Part shown: piece after piece, positions 1 through 6,732 of the stretch | How positions within the stretch are numbered: position 1 is the stretch's first letter | How the letters are laid out: each line of letters opens with the position of its first letter | Assembly: GCA_046316025.1 (NCBI GenBank) | Contig: JBKCXU010000076.1 | Span: 1 to 7,885 of the forward strand | From: JAJTHJ01 sp046316025 | Lineage (GTDB): Bacteria; Pseudomonadota; Gammaproteobacteria; Burkholderiales; Burkholderiaceae_F | Direction of reading: 5' to 3' | DNA length: 7,885 nt | Position numbers and translations under genes: made by a program | The notes under the pieces: model-generated | Database searches by the model: none | What the model was told of the DNA's origin: nothing | The model's input: only the letters and a program-made list of their open reading frames with translations

Positions 1-131
1 GTGGTGGTTGTACGCGGTGGTCGACCGTCGGTTAGGGGGGGGGGTGGGGGGTGGCCCCCGCCGGGCGGGCGGCCGCCAACGCCGCGGACGTGGCTACGGT
101 ACCGACGCCCCGGGTGGGCGTGGAGGAGGCC
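1..131 (+). other. istA upstream region with G-tracts
   Basis: No gene is supported here. The stretch contains a run of ten G at 35-44 and six G at 46-51, followed by GC-rich sequence. GGAGGAGG at 122-129 is a strong ribosome binding site two bases before the GTG at 132. The istA frame stays open back to an ATG at 51, but that segment is low-complexity Ala/Pro-rich and has no obvious ribosome binding site, so I treat it as noncoding leader. Confidence 0.5.
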
Positions 132-1379
132 GTGGTCGGACGGGAACGATGGGAATGGATTCACGCACAGCGGGCGGCGGGTTGGACGGTGGCCGGCATT
201 GCGCGGGCGGCGGACTTGGATCGCAAGACCGTGCGCCGCTGCCTGCGGCAGAGCCAGTGGCAGGCGTACCGGCGTGCGCCGGTGGCGGAATGCCTGCTGA
301 CCGCACACCGAGCCTGGTTGGCCGAGCGCGCAGTCGCGGTCGGCTACTCCGCGCGCATCCTGTTTCAGGAACTGCGCGCCCAGCACGGTTACGGTGGCAG
401 CTACGCCACCGTGCGCGAGGCGGTGCGCCCGCTGCGGATCGAGGCGGCAGCAGTATCGGTGACCCAGCGTCGCTTCGAAACCGAACCGGGACAGCAGGCG
501 CAGGCCGACTGGGGCCAGGCGCGGGTGTGGCTGGGCGGTGTCCCGGCCAAGGTACACATCTTCGTGCTGACGCTGGGCTATTCGCGCCGCGGCTGGGCCG
601 AGGCCTACCCGCACGAGCGCATGGAGTCGCTGCTGGCGGCCCACGAGCACGCCTTTGCCCACTTCGGCGGAACCACCCGCGAGATCCTGTACGACCGCAT
701 GCGCACCGTGCTGGAGGGCGAGGTCGAGGGGGTCAAGCGCTGGAACGCCCGCTTCAAGGCCTTTGCCGAGTACTGGGGCTTCGAGCCGCGGGTGTGCCGG
801 CCGTATCGGGCGCAAACCAAGGGGAAGGTCGAGTCCGGCGTGAAGTACGTCAAGCGCAACTTCCTGCCGGGGCGGACGTTTCAGGATCTTGCGGACTTCA
901 ACGAGCAGTTGCGCCAGTGGCAGGAGCAGATTGCCGACCGTCGGGTGCACGGCACCACGCACGAGGTGCCGATCGAGCGCTTTGCGCACGAGGCGGCAAC
1001 CCTTGTGCCCACGGCGGGGCGGGCGAGCTTCCTGCAAGCGCTACGGCGCCAGCGGGTGGTGGCCGGCGACTGGCTGGTGTCCATCGACGGCAATCGCTAC
1101 TCGGTGCCCTGGTCACTGATCGGCGCCACGGTCGAGGTGGTGCGGGTGGGCGCCCTGTGGCAGATCAGCCACCGCGGCAAGCTGGTGGCCGAGCACGAAG
1201 TGCTGACCGGCCGGCATCGGCTGTCGGTGCGTCCCGAGCACGGGCCGGGGGCCACGGCGCGCAATGTGCGCCAGCGCTATGCCGGCCCCGCGCCCGGTGT
1301 GCCCGCAGTACCCCTGGCACCGCCCTGCGTCGAGGTGCGCGACCCGAGCGTCTACGAGCAACTGCTGGAGGCCGCATGA
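132..1379 (+). CDS. istA: IS21-family transposase IstA
   Basis: DDE-type transposase that cuts and joins the IS ends together with IstB. From a GTG start at 132 it is 415 aa, within the range of shorter IS21 transposases. Visible parts are: an N-terminal helix-turn-helix (about residues 17-40, GWTVAGIARAADLDRKTVRR); a retroviral-integrase-like core with the likely catalytic triad D126 (QADWG), D188 (ILYDRM) and E234 (TKGKVES); and a C-terminal beta-rich region (about 305-360) containing DGNRYSVP, typical of IstA. The GTG start is preferred over the ATG at 51 because GGAGGAGG lies just upstream and the family's N-terminus (GRERWEWIHAQ) begins there. The stop overlaps istB by 4 nt, indicating translational coupling. 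No frameshift or lost catalytic residue is seen. Confidence 0.92.
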   Translation: MVGRERWEWIHAQRAAGWTVAGIARAADLDRKTVRRCLRQSQWQAYRRAPVAECLLTAHRAWLAERAVAVGYSARILFQELRAQHGYGGSYATVREAVRPLRIEAAAVSVTQRRFETEPGQQAQADWGQARVWLGGVPAKVHIFVLTLGYSRRGWAEAYPHERMESLLAAHEHAFAHFGGTTREILYDRMRTVLEGEVEGVKRWNARFKAFAEYWGFEPRVCRPYRAQTKGKVESGVKYVKRNFLPGRTFQDLADFNEQLRQWQEQIADRRVHGTTHEVPIERFAHEAATLVPTAGRASFLQALRRQRVVAGDWLVSIDGNRYSVPWSLIGATVEVVRVGALWQISHRGKLVAEHEVLTGRHRLSVRPEHGPGATARNVRQRYAGPAPGVPAVPLAPPCVEVRDPSVYEQLLEAA

Positions 1380-2167
1380 GTGCGCTGGCCCATCCCGCCC
1401 AACTGGAGCGGCTCACCGCTCATCTGCTCAAGCTGCGCCTGTTCAAGAGCCGCGAGCGGCTGGAGGCACTGTTGCAGGATGCCGCTGCCCAGGAGCTGGC
1501 CTATGCCGACTTCCTGGAGCGGGTGCTGTCAGAGGAGGTTGCCGCCAAGACCCACAAGAACGTGATCATGCGCACCAGCATGGCGCGGTTTCCGTTCGTC
1601 AAGCCGCTGGAGACCTTCGATTTCGCTTACCAGCCCTCCATCGACAAGAAGCAGGTGCAGCAACTGGCCAGTTGCCACTTCATCGAACATGGCGACAACG
1701 TGCTGGTGCTGGGGCCGCCGGGGGTGGGCAAGACTCACCTGGCGGTGGCGCTGGGCTTGAAGGCGATCGAGGCCGGCTACCGGGTGTTGTTCACCACGGC
1801 GGCCAATCTGATCGCGGTGCTGACCCGGGCGCATGCCGAAGGCAGGCTCGAGGAGCGGCTGAAGCTGTACACGACGCCGCGGCTGTTGATCGTCGATGAG
1901 ATCGGCTATCTGCCGATCGAGCGGCTGGGGGCGAATCTGTTCTTCCAACTGATCAGCCGCCGCTACGAGCGCGGGCCGATGATCCTGACCAGCAACCAGA
2001 GCTTCGGCGCCTGGGGCGAGGTCTTCGGCGACCGGGTGATCGCCACGGCAATCCTGGACCGGCTGCTGCACCATGCCACGACCCTGAACATCCGCGGCAA
2101 CTCATACCGGCTGAAGGAGAAGCTGAAAGCCGGTCTGGTGCGTGCCGAGGAAACCGCTCAACCCTGA
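1376..2167 (+). CDS. istB: IS21-family helper ATPase IstB
   Basis: AAA+ ATPase related to DnaC/DnaA that binds target DNA and activates IstA. It is 263 aa, a normal family length. Residues 1-70 form the helical N-terminal domain. Walker A is GPPGVGKT (113-120), Walker B is LLIVDEIG (170-177), and a sensor-like LTSNQSF lies at 204-210. The basic C-terminus (RLKEKLKAG) is also typical. The ATG at 1376 overlaps the istA stop (ATGA) and is preceded by GGAGG at 1367-1371. The same frame is open far upstream of this ATG, but that stretch only mirrors istA in a GC-rich background. The protein looks complete and functional. Confidence 0.94.
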   Translation: MSALAHPAQLERLTAHLLKLRLFKSRERLEALLQDAAAQELAYADFLERVLSEEVAAKTHKNVIMRTSMARFPFVKPLETFDFAYQPSIDKKQVQQLASCHFIEHGDNVLVLGPPGVGKTHLAVALGLKAIEAGYRVLFTTAANLIAVLTRAHAEGRLEERLKLYTTPRLLIVDEIGYLPIERLGANLFFQLISRRYERGPMILTSNQSFGAWGEVFGDRVIATAILDRLLHHATTLNIRGNSYRLKEKLKAGLVRAEETAQP

Positions 2168-2185
2168 CAACCGTTTCGATTTCGT

Positions 2186-2242
2186 AACTGGGTGGGGAGA
2201 TTTCGATTGACACAACTGGGGAAATTTGGGGTGACCTTGACA
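2186..2242 (+). repeat. IS21 right-end terminal repeats
   Basis: Two related units lie in tandem, each beginning AACTGGG (2186-2192 and 2214-2220) and ending TTGACAC (2207-2213 and 2237-2243). The internal parts share G-rich and AAATTT/GATTTC-like segments. IS21-family ends characteristically carry several such short repeats as transposase binding sites and finish in CA. The element is inferred to end at A2242. A further TGACAAC copy occurs at 2164-2170 at the istB stop. Confidence 0.7.
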
Positions 2243-2264
2243 CCGCTTCGTTCTCTGCTCTAAT
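2237..2264 (+). promoter_or_regulatory. Possible IS-junction outward promoter
   Basis: A perfect -35 hexamer TTGACA (2237-2242) forms the last bases of the IS. It is followed, after 16 bp, by TCTAAT (2259-2264), a 5-of-6 match to the -10 consensus, lying in the interrupted methyltransferase gene. IS21 is known to carry an outward-facing -35 in its right end that makes promoters at junctions. Here it would drive the mod remnant and the intact res gene. The prediction rests on sequence only. Confidence 0.5.
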
Positions 2265-2720
2265 CGCGAGGCCAGCGTGGACGCGTCGGAACGGAATCTA
2301 TGTCGTGACGTCACCGCGGAACGACTTCGGCGCGTCATGGGCGGCTTCGCCGGACGCACGCCTCTAAACGGCGACTTTGCCTATCTCGAACTGGACAAGC
2401 TCGACCCCGCGGACGCACGCCTCGACGCTACAGTCGATCATGCGCACCTTCTGCTGATGCTGCGAATGACGCAGTGTGCGGGGCCGCTGCCAGATGGCCC
2501 CGCCAAGATCGTCGCGGCCTCGGACGAACTGGCCATCGTGTATCTGCCCGAAGTTACACCGGAAGCCCTCTCTGCCCTGCTGGCGCTCCCGCAGCCGCGT
2601 CTCGCGGTTTACTCCCCGCGCCCTCAGACCGTTGCCGAGCGCTTGGAACACAGTGGCAAGCAGGGCAACTGTTACTCGATCGGAGATGCCATCATGCTCG
2701 GCCAGGGAGGGGCCCGATGA
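2243..2720 (+). pseudogene. Type III-like adenine methyltransferase Mod, C-terminal remnant
   Basis: Read in the frame that ends at 2718-2720, the sequence from 2244 begins RFVLCSNREAS and continues NLCRDVTAERLRRVMGGF. This resembles the segment of type III/adenine-specific Mod methyltransferases that reads roughly RFILxxNNE...CREVTxERIxRVI, with the C-terminal domain after it. The amino half with the SAM-binding FxGxG and catalytic DPPY/NPPY motifs is absent. The recognisable sequence starts 1-2 nt after the IS21 end, so insertion of the IS is the simplest cause. A GTG at 2277 could still initiate a 147-aa fragment without catalytic motifs. Its stop overlaps the res start by 4 nt, the usual mod-res arrangement. 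Family assignment is by pattern recognition; that it is a broken methyltransferase is likely rather than proven. Confidence 0.68.
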
Positions 2721-5431
2721 GTCTGACCGACATCATCGCTGCGCAAGGCGGCACCGTCGAGCCCGAGGACTTTCAGGCGCGTCTCATCGAGGCCCTTTCC
2801 GCGGCGCTGCTCCGCCAGAACCCTCCGCCCTGCTTGTTGCGTGCGCCGACGGGTGCCGGCAAGACGTTCATGCTGACGCGAGCGTTGGAGAACGTATCCC
2901 AGACCGATCCGACGCTTTGGCTCTGGTTCGTTCCCTACGTTAACTTGGTGCAGCAGACCGAGGACGCCTTGGCCACCCATGCCACCGGCCTGCATCCGGT
3001 GTCGCTTGCGCGCGGGCGCAATCAGATGCCCGCTGGCGGTTTGGTGCTGCTGGCAACGGCCGCTGCCGTCGCCAAGGCAAGGTCGCGCAAGACGGGATAC
3101 ACCGACGGCGAAGACGACGACATGCGCAGCATCGCGAGCTTGGTGACCCTGGCCCGGGGCAAGCGGCTCAAAATCGGGCTCGTCGTCGATGAGGCACATA
3201 TTGGGCTCGACTCGCAGACCGAGTTCGGCCAGTTCACCCACTGGGTCAAGCCTGATCGATTGGTGATGGCGTCGGCGACGCCAAAGGACGAGCGTCTTGC
3301 CGAGTTTCTTCAGAAGGCCGGATACGCCGGCTTCGAGGCGTTCACCGTGGCGCGCGACGAGGTTGTCTTGGCGCGACTGAACAAGCGATACATCGAGGCC
3401 ATCGTCTACAGCCTGCGTGAGAGCATGCAGTCGGTCGCGGACCTTGCCCAGACCGTCTTACGCCAGGGATGGAAGCGCAGCCAGCGATTGAAGGCACGGC
3501 TTGATCGCCTTGGCATCCCGATCACCCCCTTGCTATTGGTCCAGGTCGGCAACGGCGCCAACGCCGTGGCCGAGGCGCGCGACGTGCTCGTCAGGCAATG
3601 CCGCGTGCCGCCGTCCGCGATCGGTGAGCACTCGGCCGACGATCCGGATCCGGTGCTTATGGCCAGCATCGCGTCGGACACCACGAAAGAAGTCCTCATC
3701 TTCAAGCAAAGCGCCGGCACAGGGTTCGACGCGCCTCGCGCGTTCGTCCTCGCTTCAACCAAGCCGGTAAACGACCCGGACTTCGCACTGCAGTTCATTG
3801 GCCGCGTGATGCGTGTTCATCGCCAGATGCGCGCAGCCTTTCCCAGACCCAAACCCGTCGATAGCGAGCTGGATACGGCCTACATCTACTTGGCGAACTC
3901 CGAGGCGCAAGCCGGGTTCGAACAGGCGGTGGCAGCGACAGCGAACCTGCGAAGCCAGCTCGAAGGTCAGACCGAAAAGCTGGTTGCGCGCAAGACTGTC
4001 GCCGGTGCCGTGCACTACAGCAACCGGGAAACGGACTTCCCGCCGCTGCTGTGGGATACGCCGCTGCCTTCGGCAGGGGCTGCCGGCCCAAAGGATTCCT
4101 TGCCCGTAGTGCCCCTAGGGTATACGGCTTCTCTGTTCGACGCGGATACTTCAGGCGATGGGATGGATCCCGATCTCGACCCCCCCGACCTGGCTACGCT
4201 TCATTCGACGGCGGCGACTCCCGCGGGTGCGCCCGCCAAGAAGCCGGCACGCGCGCCCGCGACCAAGGAGGAGTTCCTGCGGGAGCTGGCAGCTGTCGGG
4301 CTGCGCAGCTATTCGAAGAGATCCGGCGTTGCTGCGCCCACGGCCTTTATGGCTGAGCGGCGCCCTGAACTGGCCGATATGGAGCGCGCGGCGCGCGCGG
4401 CCACCGCGCGCTTGGACTTTCCCGCCGACGTGGAGCGTCTGGCGATTGCGGTGGCCATGAACCGCGTCCGCGAAGTGGAAATTCACACGGAACTCACCAC
4501 CGGCGAACGCCGGGAGGAACAGGCGATGGTTGCCGTCGACCGCGCCGCTCTCGCGCGAGCCGCGCACGAGGCGATGCGCAACCTGCCGCAAATAGAAGAA
4601 GCGGATGCCCGGGCCATCATCGATGTACTTGTCCGACGATTAGAACCGAAAATCCGCGAGGCTCTGCTTGAGAGCGACGCCAGCGAAGAGGTGGACCCGG
4701 TTGCGCTCAAGCGCAAGGCGCGCGACGCGGCGCATTGGATCGTTCACAAACGGGCAGACGAACTGGCGGCCTTGCTGCACGAAGAAATCGCTGCGCAAGC
4801 CGAGGTGGTCCCCGCAGGTGCATTACCCGACGCGATGGTATTCCCGTCCGGCGCCGCCCTTGATTTGTCGGTGCGCAACATCTACGGAGTGTTTCCTCCC
4901 AGCAAAGAGGACATCGCCTCGCTGCCGAGCTTGCTCACGCTGGATGCGCGAATGCTGCTGCATGAGCGCGTCGTGGTGATCGGCGCCGGCTCGCTGCGCT
5001 TGGCTCCTTACGACTCCTCTCACGCGCTCGGCCAGGAAGAGCGTGTCTTTTGCAGGGCCCTCGATCGGGCGAGCTTCGTTTTGTGGTGGCATCGCAACCC
5101 AGATCGTAAGGAATACTCCGTGCGCTTGGTTCGCGGTGAGCATCGCAACTACTTCTACCCGGACTTCGTTGTCTGCTTGGAGCACTACCCGGGCGACGAG
5201 CCTTTGTCTCGGCTCGTGGAAACCAAGGAGAGCACCAAAGACGCAGCCCGAAAAGGCAAGCGCGTCTCCCCTGTCTACGGCAAGGTTCTGTTCCTTACGC
5301 GGGACGGGTCACAACTTCGAGTCGTCAACGACGACGGCTCCCTGGATGGCGAGGTTGATCTAGACGACTTGGCGGCGCTGCGCGAGTGGCTTCGACAGAC
5401 CCGGCCGGCTTCCGCGGCTACGCATTCCTAG
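2717..5431 (+). CDS. Type III-like restriction enzyme Res subunit (SF2 helicase-nuclease)
   Basis: A 904-aa protein predicted to translocate on and cut DNA in complex with a Mod methyltransferase. The N-terminal SF2 helicase core shows Walker A APTGAGKT (43-50), DEAH (158-161), SAT (186-188), GTGFD (334-338) and QFIGRVMR (359-366). A Pro/Ala- and Asp-rich stretch (about 475-515) looks like a flexible linker. The C-terminal nuclease has the PD-(D/E)XK pattern YPDFVV (P815, D816) and VETK (E835, K837), with QEERVF (773-778) upstream. EcoP15I-type Res proteins are somewhat longer, about 970 aa. The ATG at 2717 is chosen because it overlaps the mod stop (ATGA) and follows AGGGAGGGG at 2704-2712; the frame is open further upstream but has no homology there. 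All key motifs are intact, but the partner is broken, so restriction is predicted to be off. Confidence 0.85.
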   Translation: MSLTDIIAAQGGTVEPEDFQARLIEALSAALLRQNPPPCLLRAPTGAGKTFMLTRALENVSQTDPTLWLWFVPYVNLVQQTEDALATHATGLHPVSLARGRNQMPAGGLVLLATAAAVAKARSRKTGYTDGEDDDMRSIASLVTLARGKRLKIGLVVDEAHIGLDSQTEFGQFTHWVKPDRLVMASATPKDERLAEFLQKAGYAGFEAFTVARDEVVLARLNKRYIEAIVYSLRESMQSVADLAQTVLRQGWKRSQRLKARLDRLGIPITPLLLVQVGNGANAVAEARDVLVRQCRVPPSAIGEHSADDPDPVLMASIASDTTKEVLIFKQSAGTGFDAPRAFVLASTKPVNDPDFALQFIGRVMRVHRQMRAAFPRPKPVDSELDTAYIYLANSEAQAGFEQAVAATANLRSQLEGQTEKLVARKTVAGAVHYSNRETDFPPLLWDTPLPSAGAAGPKDSLPVVPLGYTASLFDADTSGDGMDPDLDPPDLATLHSTAATPAGAPAKKPARAPATKEEFLRELAAVGLRSYSKRSGVAAPTAFMAERRPELADMERAARAATARLDFPADVERLAIAVAMNRVREVEIHTELTTGERREEQAMVAVDRAALARAAHEAMRNLPQIEEADARAIIDVLVRRLEPKIREALLESDASEEVDPVALKRKARDAAHWIVHKRADELAALLHEEIAAQAEVVPAGALPDAMVFPSGAALDLSVRNIYGVFPPSKEDIASLPSLLTLDARMLLHERVVVIGAGSLRLAPYDSSHALGQEERVFCRALDRASFVLWWHRNPDRKEYSVRLVRGEHRNYFYPDFVVCLEHYPGDEPLSRLVETKESTKDAARKGKRVSPVYGKVLFLTRDGSQLRVVNDDGSLDGEVDLDDLAALREWLRQTRPASAATHS

Positions 5432-5439
5432 ACGCGCCC

Positions 5440-5462
5440 ACGCGCCACGTCCCTCGGCGCGT
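5440..5462 (+). terminator. Possible terminator hairpin downstream of res
   Basis: ACGCGCC (5440-5446) and GGCGCGT (5456-5462) are perfect 7-bp inverted arms around a 9-nt loop, starting 9 bases after the res stop. No T-tract follows, so it is not a canonical intrinsic terminator. It may act only as a 3' stabilising structure, or be chance in GC-rich DNA. Confidence 0.3.
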
Positions 5463-5503
5463 CGCTACGTCACTGTCCCCACGAATCGACAAGCTCTGTG
5501 CCT

Positions 5504-5523
5504 GTGCCGGCGAAGCCGGCCAC
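5504..5523. repeat. Short GC-rich hairpin
   Basis: GCCGGC at 5506-5511 and 5515-5520 flank a GAA loop, with GTG/CAC able to pair outside around a bulge. GCCGGCGAAGCCGGC-like hairpins are common in GC-rich proteobacterial intergenic DNA. It has no T-tract and no assigned role. Confidence 0.35.
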
Positions 5524-5579
5524 GTCGCGTGTAACGAGGTTAAACCCAAGCTCCATCGCCGTGGTGACCTGCCCCCTCC

Positions 5580-5761
5580 CGCAACGCATTGGCACGTGCC
5601 GTGTTCTTCAACCGCCTGGGCGAAATCCGCGACCGCGGTTTCGAGCAGCAGCGTTACAGGGCGAGCGGCCTCAACTTGGTGACGGCCGCGATCGTGCTGT
5701 GGAACACGGTCTATCTGGAGCGAGCCGCCAGCGCCTTGCGCGACCACGGCCAGTCGGTCGA
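5580..5761 (+). pseudogene. tnpA: Tn3-family transposase TnpA, C-terminal fragment
   Basis: About 60 codons read RNALARAVFFNRLGEIRDR, then FEQQRYRASGLNLVTAAIVLWNTVYLERA. This is the strongly conserved C-terminal part of Tn3-family transposases, next to their catalytic DDE fold. In complete proteins it follows hundreds of residues that are absent here; an in-frame stop lies at 5565-5567 and homology begins near 5580. At the 3' side similarity holds through HGQSV and then breaks: instead of the usual tail (a stretch like LLQYLSPLGWEHINLTGDY) the frame runs into a 38-bp Tn3-type inverted repeat and stops at 5778-5780. The fragment is therefore missing its front for an unknown reason and was cut at its back by a transposon insertion. 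It cannot be functional. Confidence 0.87.
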
Positions 5762-5799
5762 GGGGTCTGGGGAGCAATAGAACAGCCAACCGACTTAAG
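5762..5799 (+). repeat. Tn3-family 38-bp terminal inverted repeat (left end)
   Basis: The 38 bases begin GGGGTCTG and end TTAAG, the typical outer and inner ends of Tn3-family inverted repeats. Aligned by eye with my recollection of the Tn3 repeat, about 23 of 38 positions agree, including the first eight and last five. Orientation (GGGG on the left) makes it the left end of the transposon that carries the resolvase at 5809. It lies exactly where the older tnpA fragment loses homology. GTCGA at 5757-5761 would be one copy of a 5-bp target duplication; the partner copy is not in the window. Confidence 0.78.
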
Positions 5800-5808
5800 C
5801 CGCGGTCA

Positions 5809-6732
5809 TCACCAGGAGCGATCGGTGCCTTCCATGCGCGCATCGCTCTCTGAGAAGCAGTTGCGGTCATCCGCCTCACTGGCAATGTCGTCCAGCAGTT
5901 CGCGCATGCGCTCGTCGAGGTCGCCGTCGTCGCTGTACGGCACCTTCAGCACGTACTCGCCATTGGGAAGCCGCTGCGCTTCGTACTCCTCCAGGCAGTA
6001 GCGCTCGATGCCTTCGCGTGCGCGCTTTTTGCCGCGCACGAACTTGCTGTTGTTCTCGATCCGCAGCGTCAGCCGGATCGTGGCGACCTTCGGCGGATCG
6101 TCCGCACCGCCTTCAGCGGTTGACGGACTTGAACGCTGCTGCGTCGATTTCGCGTAGGGGCCGATCTCGACGCCGCGATGCCGCAGGTAGCTATACCGCG
6201 TGCTCTTGGACACATGCAGCTTCTGCGCGATGGCGGCAACCGACCGCTTGCGCTCGCGGTACAGGGTCTCGGCGGCCATTGCCGTTGCCTGGGCCTGGGG
6301 CGACAGCCCCTTGGGGCGTCCTCCTATCCGGCCACGTGCCCGCGCAGCCGTCAGACCGGCCTGGGTACGCTCGCGGATCAACTCACGCTCGAACTCGGCC
6401 AGCGAGGCGAACAGATTGAACACGAGCCGCCCCTGCGCGCTGGTGGTGTCGATGGGGTCATTCAGACTCAGCAGTCCGACCTTGCGCTCCATCAGGTGGC
6501 CGACCAACTCGACCAAGTGCCTTAGTGAGCGGCCCATGCGGTCGAGCTTCCAGATCACCAGCACGTCGTCCGCGCGCAAATGCCCCAGCAGCTCATCGAG
6601 CGCCGGCCGCGCGGTCTTCGCGCCGCTGGCCACATCCTGGTAGATGCGCTCGCAGCCGGCCGCCTTAAGGGCATCGACCTGCAGGGCCGGGTTCTGATCG
6701 CGCGTGGACACGCGCGCGTAACCGATCTTCAT
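5809..6732 (-). CDS. tnpR: Serine resolvase with C-terminal extension
   Basis: Site-specific recombinase that resolves Tn3-type cointegrates at res. It is 307 aa, far longer than the roughly 185 aa of classical TnpR. Residues 1-135 are the catalytic domain: YARVST with nucleophile S9, KLDRMGRS (62-69) and the long dimerisation helix GRLVFNLFASLAEFEREL (101-118). Residues 136-186 hold the GRP hinge and a DNA-binding helix-turn-helix (SVAAIAQKLHVSKSTRYSYL). Residues 190-307 are an extra, charged domain beginning near KVATIRLTLRIENNSKF and ending EGTDRSW, whose function I do not recognise. Extended resolvases are known in some Tn3 subgroups, such as those related to ISXc5. The ATG at 6732 matches the family N-terminus MKIGYARVST. 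The stop lies 9 bases from the inverted repeat. It is divergent from the toxin-antitoxin operon, with a 208-bp control region between them. Confidence 0.92.
   Translation of the reverse strand: MKIGYARVSTRDQNPALQVDALKAAGCERIYQDVASGAKTARPALDELLGHLRADDVLVIWKLDRMGRSLRHLVELVGHLMERKVGLLSLNDPIDTTSAQGRLVFNLFASLAEFERELIRERTQAGLTAARARGRIGGRPKGLSPQAQATAMAAETLYRERKRSVAAIAQKLHVSKSTRYSYLRHRGVEIGPYAKSTQQRSSPSTAEGGADDPPKVATIRLTLRIENNSKFVRGKKRAREGIERYCLEEYEAQRLPNGEYVLKVPYSDDGDLDERMRELLDDIASEADDRNCFSESDARMEGTDRSW

Larger units (their letters stand above)
1..2242 (+). mobile_element. IS21-family insertion sequence, left end missing
   Basis: The istA-istB pair with a 4-nt overlap and a right end made of repeated terminal motifs identifies an IS21-family element. 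The right boundary is placed at the CA of TTGACA (2237-2242) because the reading frame of the interrupted methyltransferase gene resumes with recognisable sequence at 2244. The reverse complement of the right-end repeats does not occur in 1-131, so the left terminus must lie upstream of the window or has been lost. The target-site duplication therefore cannot be checked. With both genes open, the element could be active if its left end exists. Confidence 0.85.
5432..5579. other. Noncoding gap after res, with two hairpins
   Basis: No convincing gene is present. Two GC-rich inverted repeats occur (5440-5462 and 5504-5523). Positions 5565-5576 read TGACCTGCCCCC, which resembles the terminal bases of IS3-family IS407-group elements and directly precedes the transposase fragment. 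The rest shows nothing I recognise. Confidence 0.5.

Noticed and set aside
8..1375. The istB frame is open back to position 8, which would give a 719-aa protein.
   Set aside because: The upstream part is Gly/Ala/Arg-rich with no domain and lies out of frame over istA, which has clear DDE motifs. istB has its own ATG and ribosome binding site at the usual 4-nt overlap.
1529..2074. Minus-strand open frame of 181 codons opposite istB.
   Set aside because: It mirrors the codon pattern of istB in GC-rich DNA and shows no recognisable domain; similar shadow frames occur opposite istA, res and the resolvase.
2474..2716. Upstream extension of res within its open frame.
   Set aside because: It overlaps the mod remnant in another frame and has no family similarity. 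The ATG at 2717 has a good ribosome binding site and the classic ATGA overlap.
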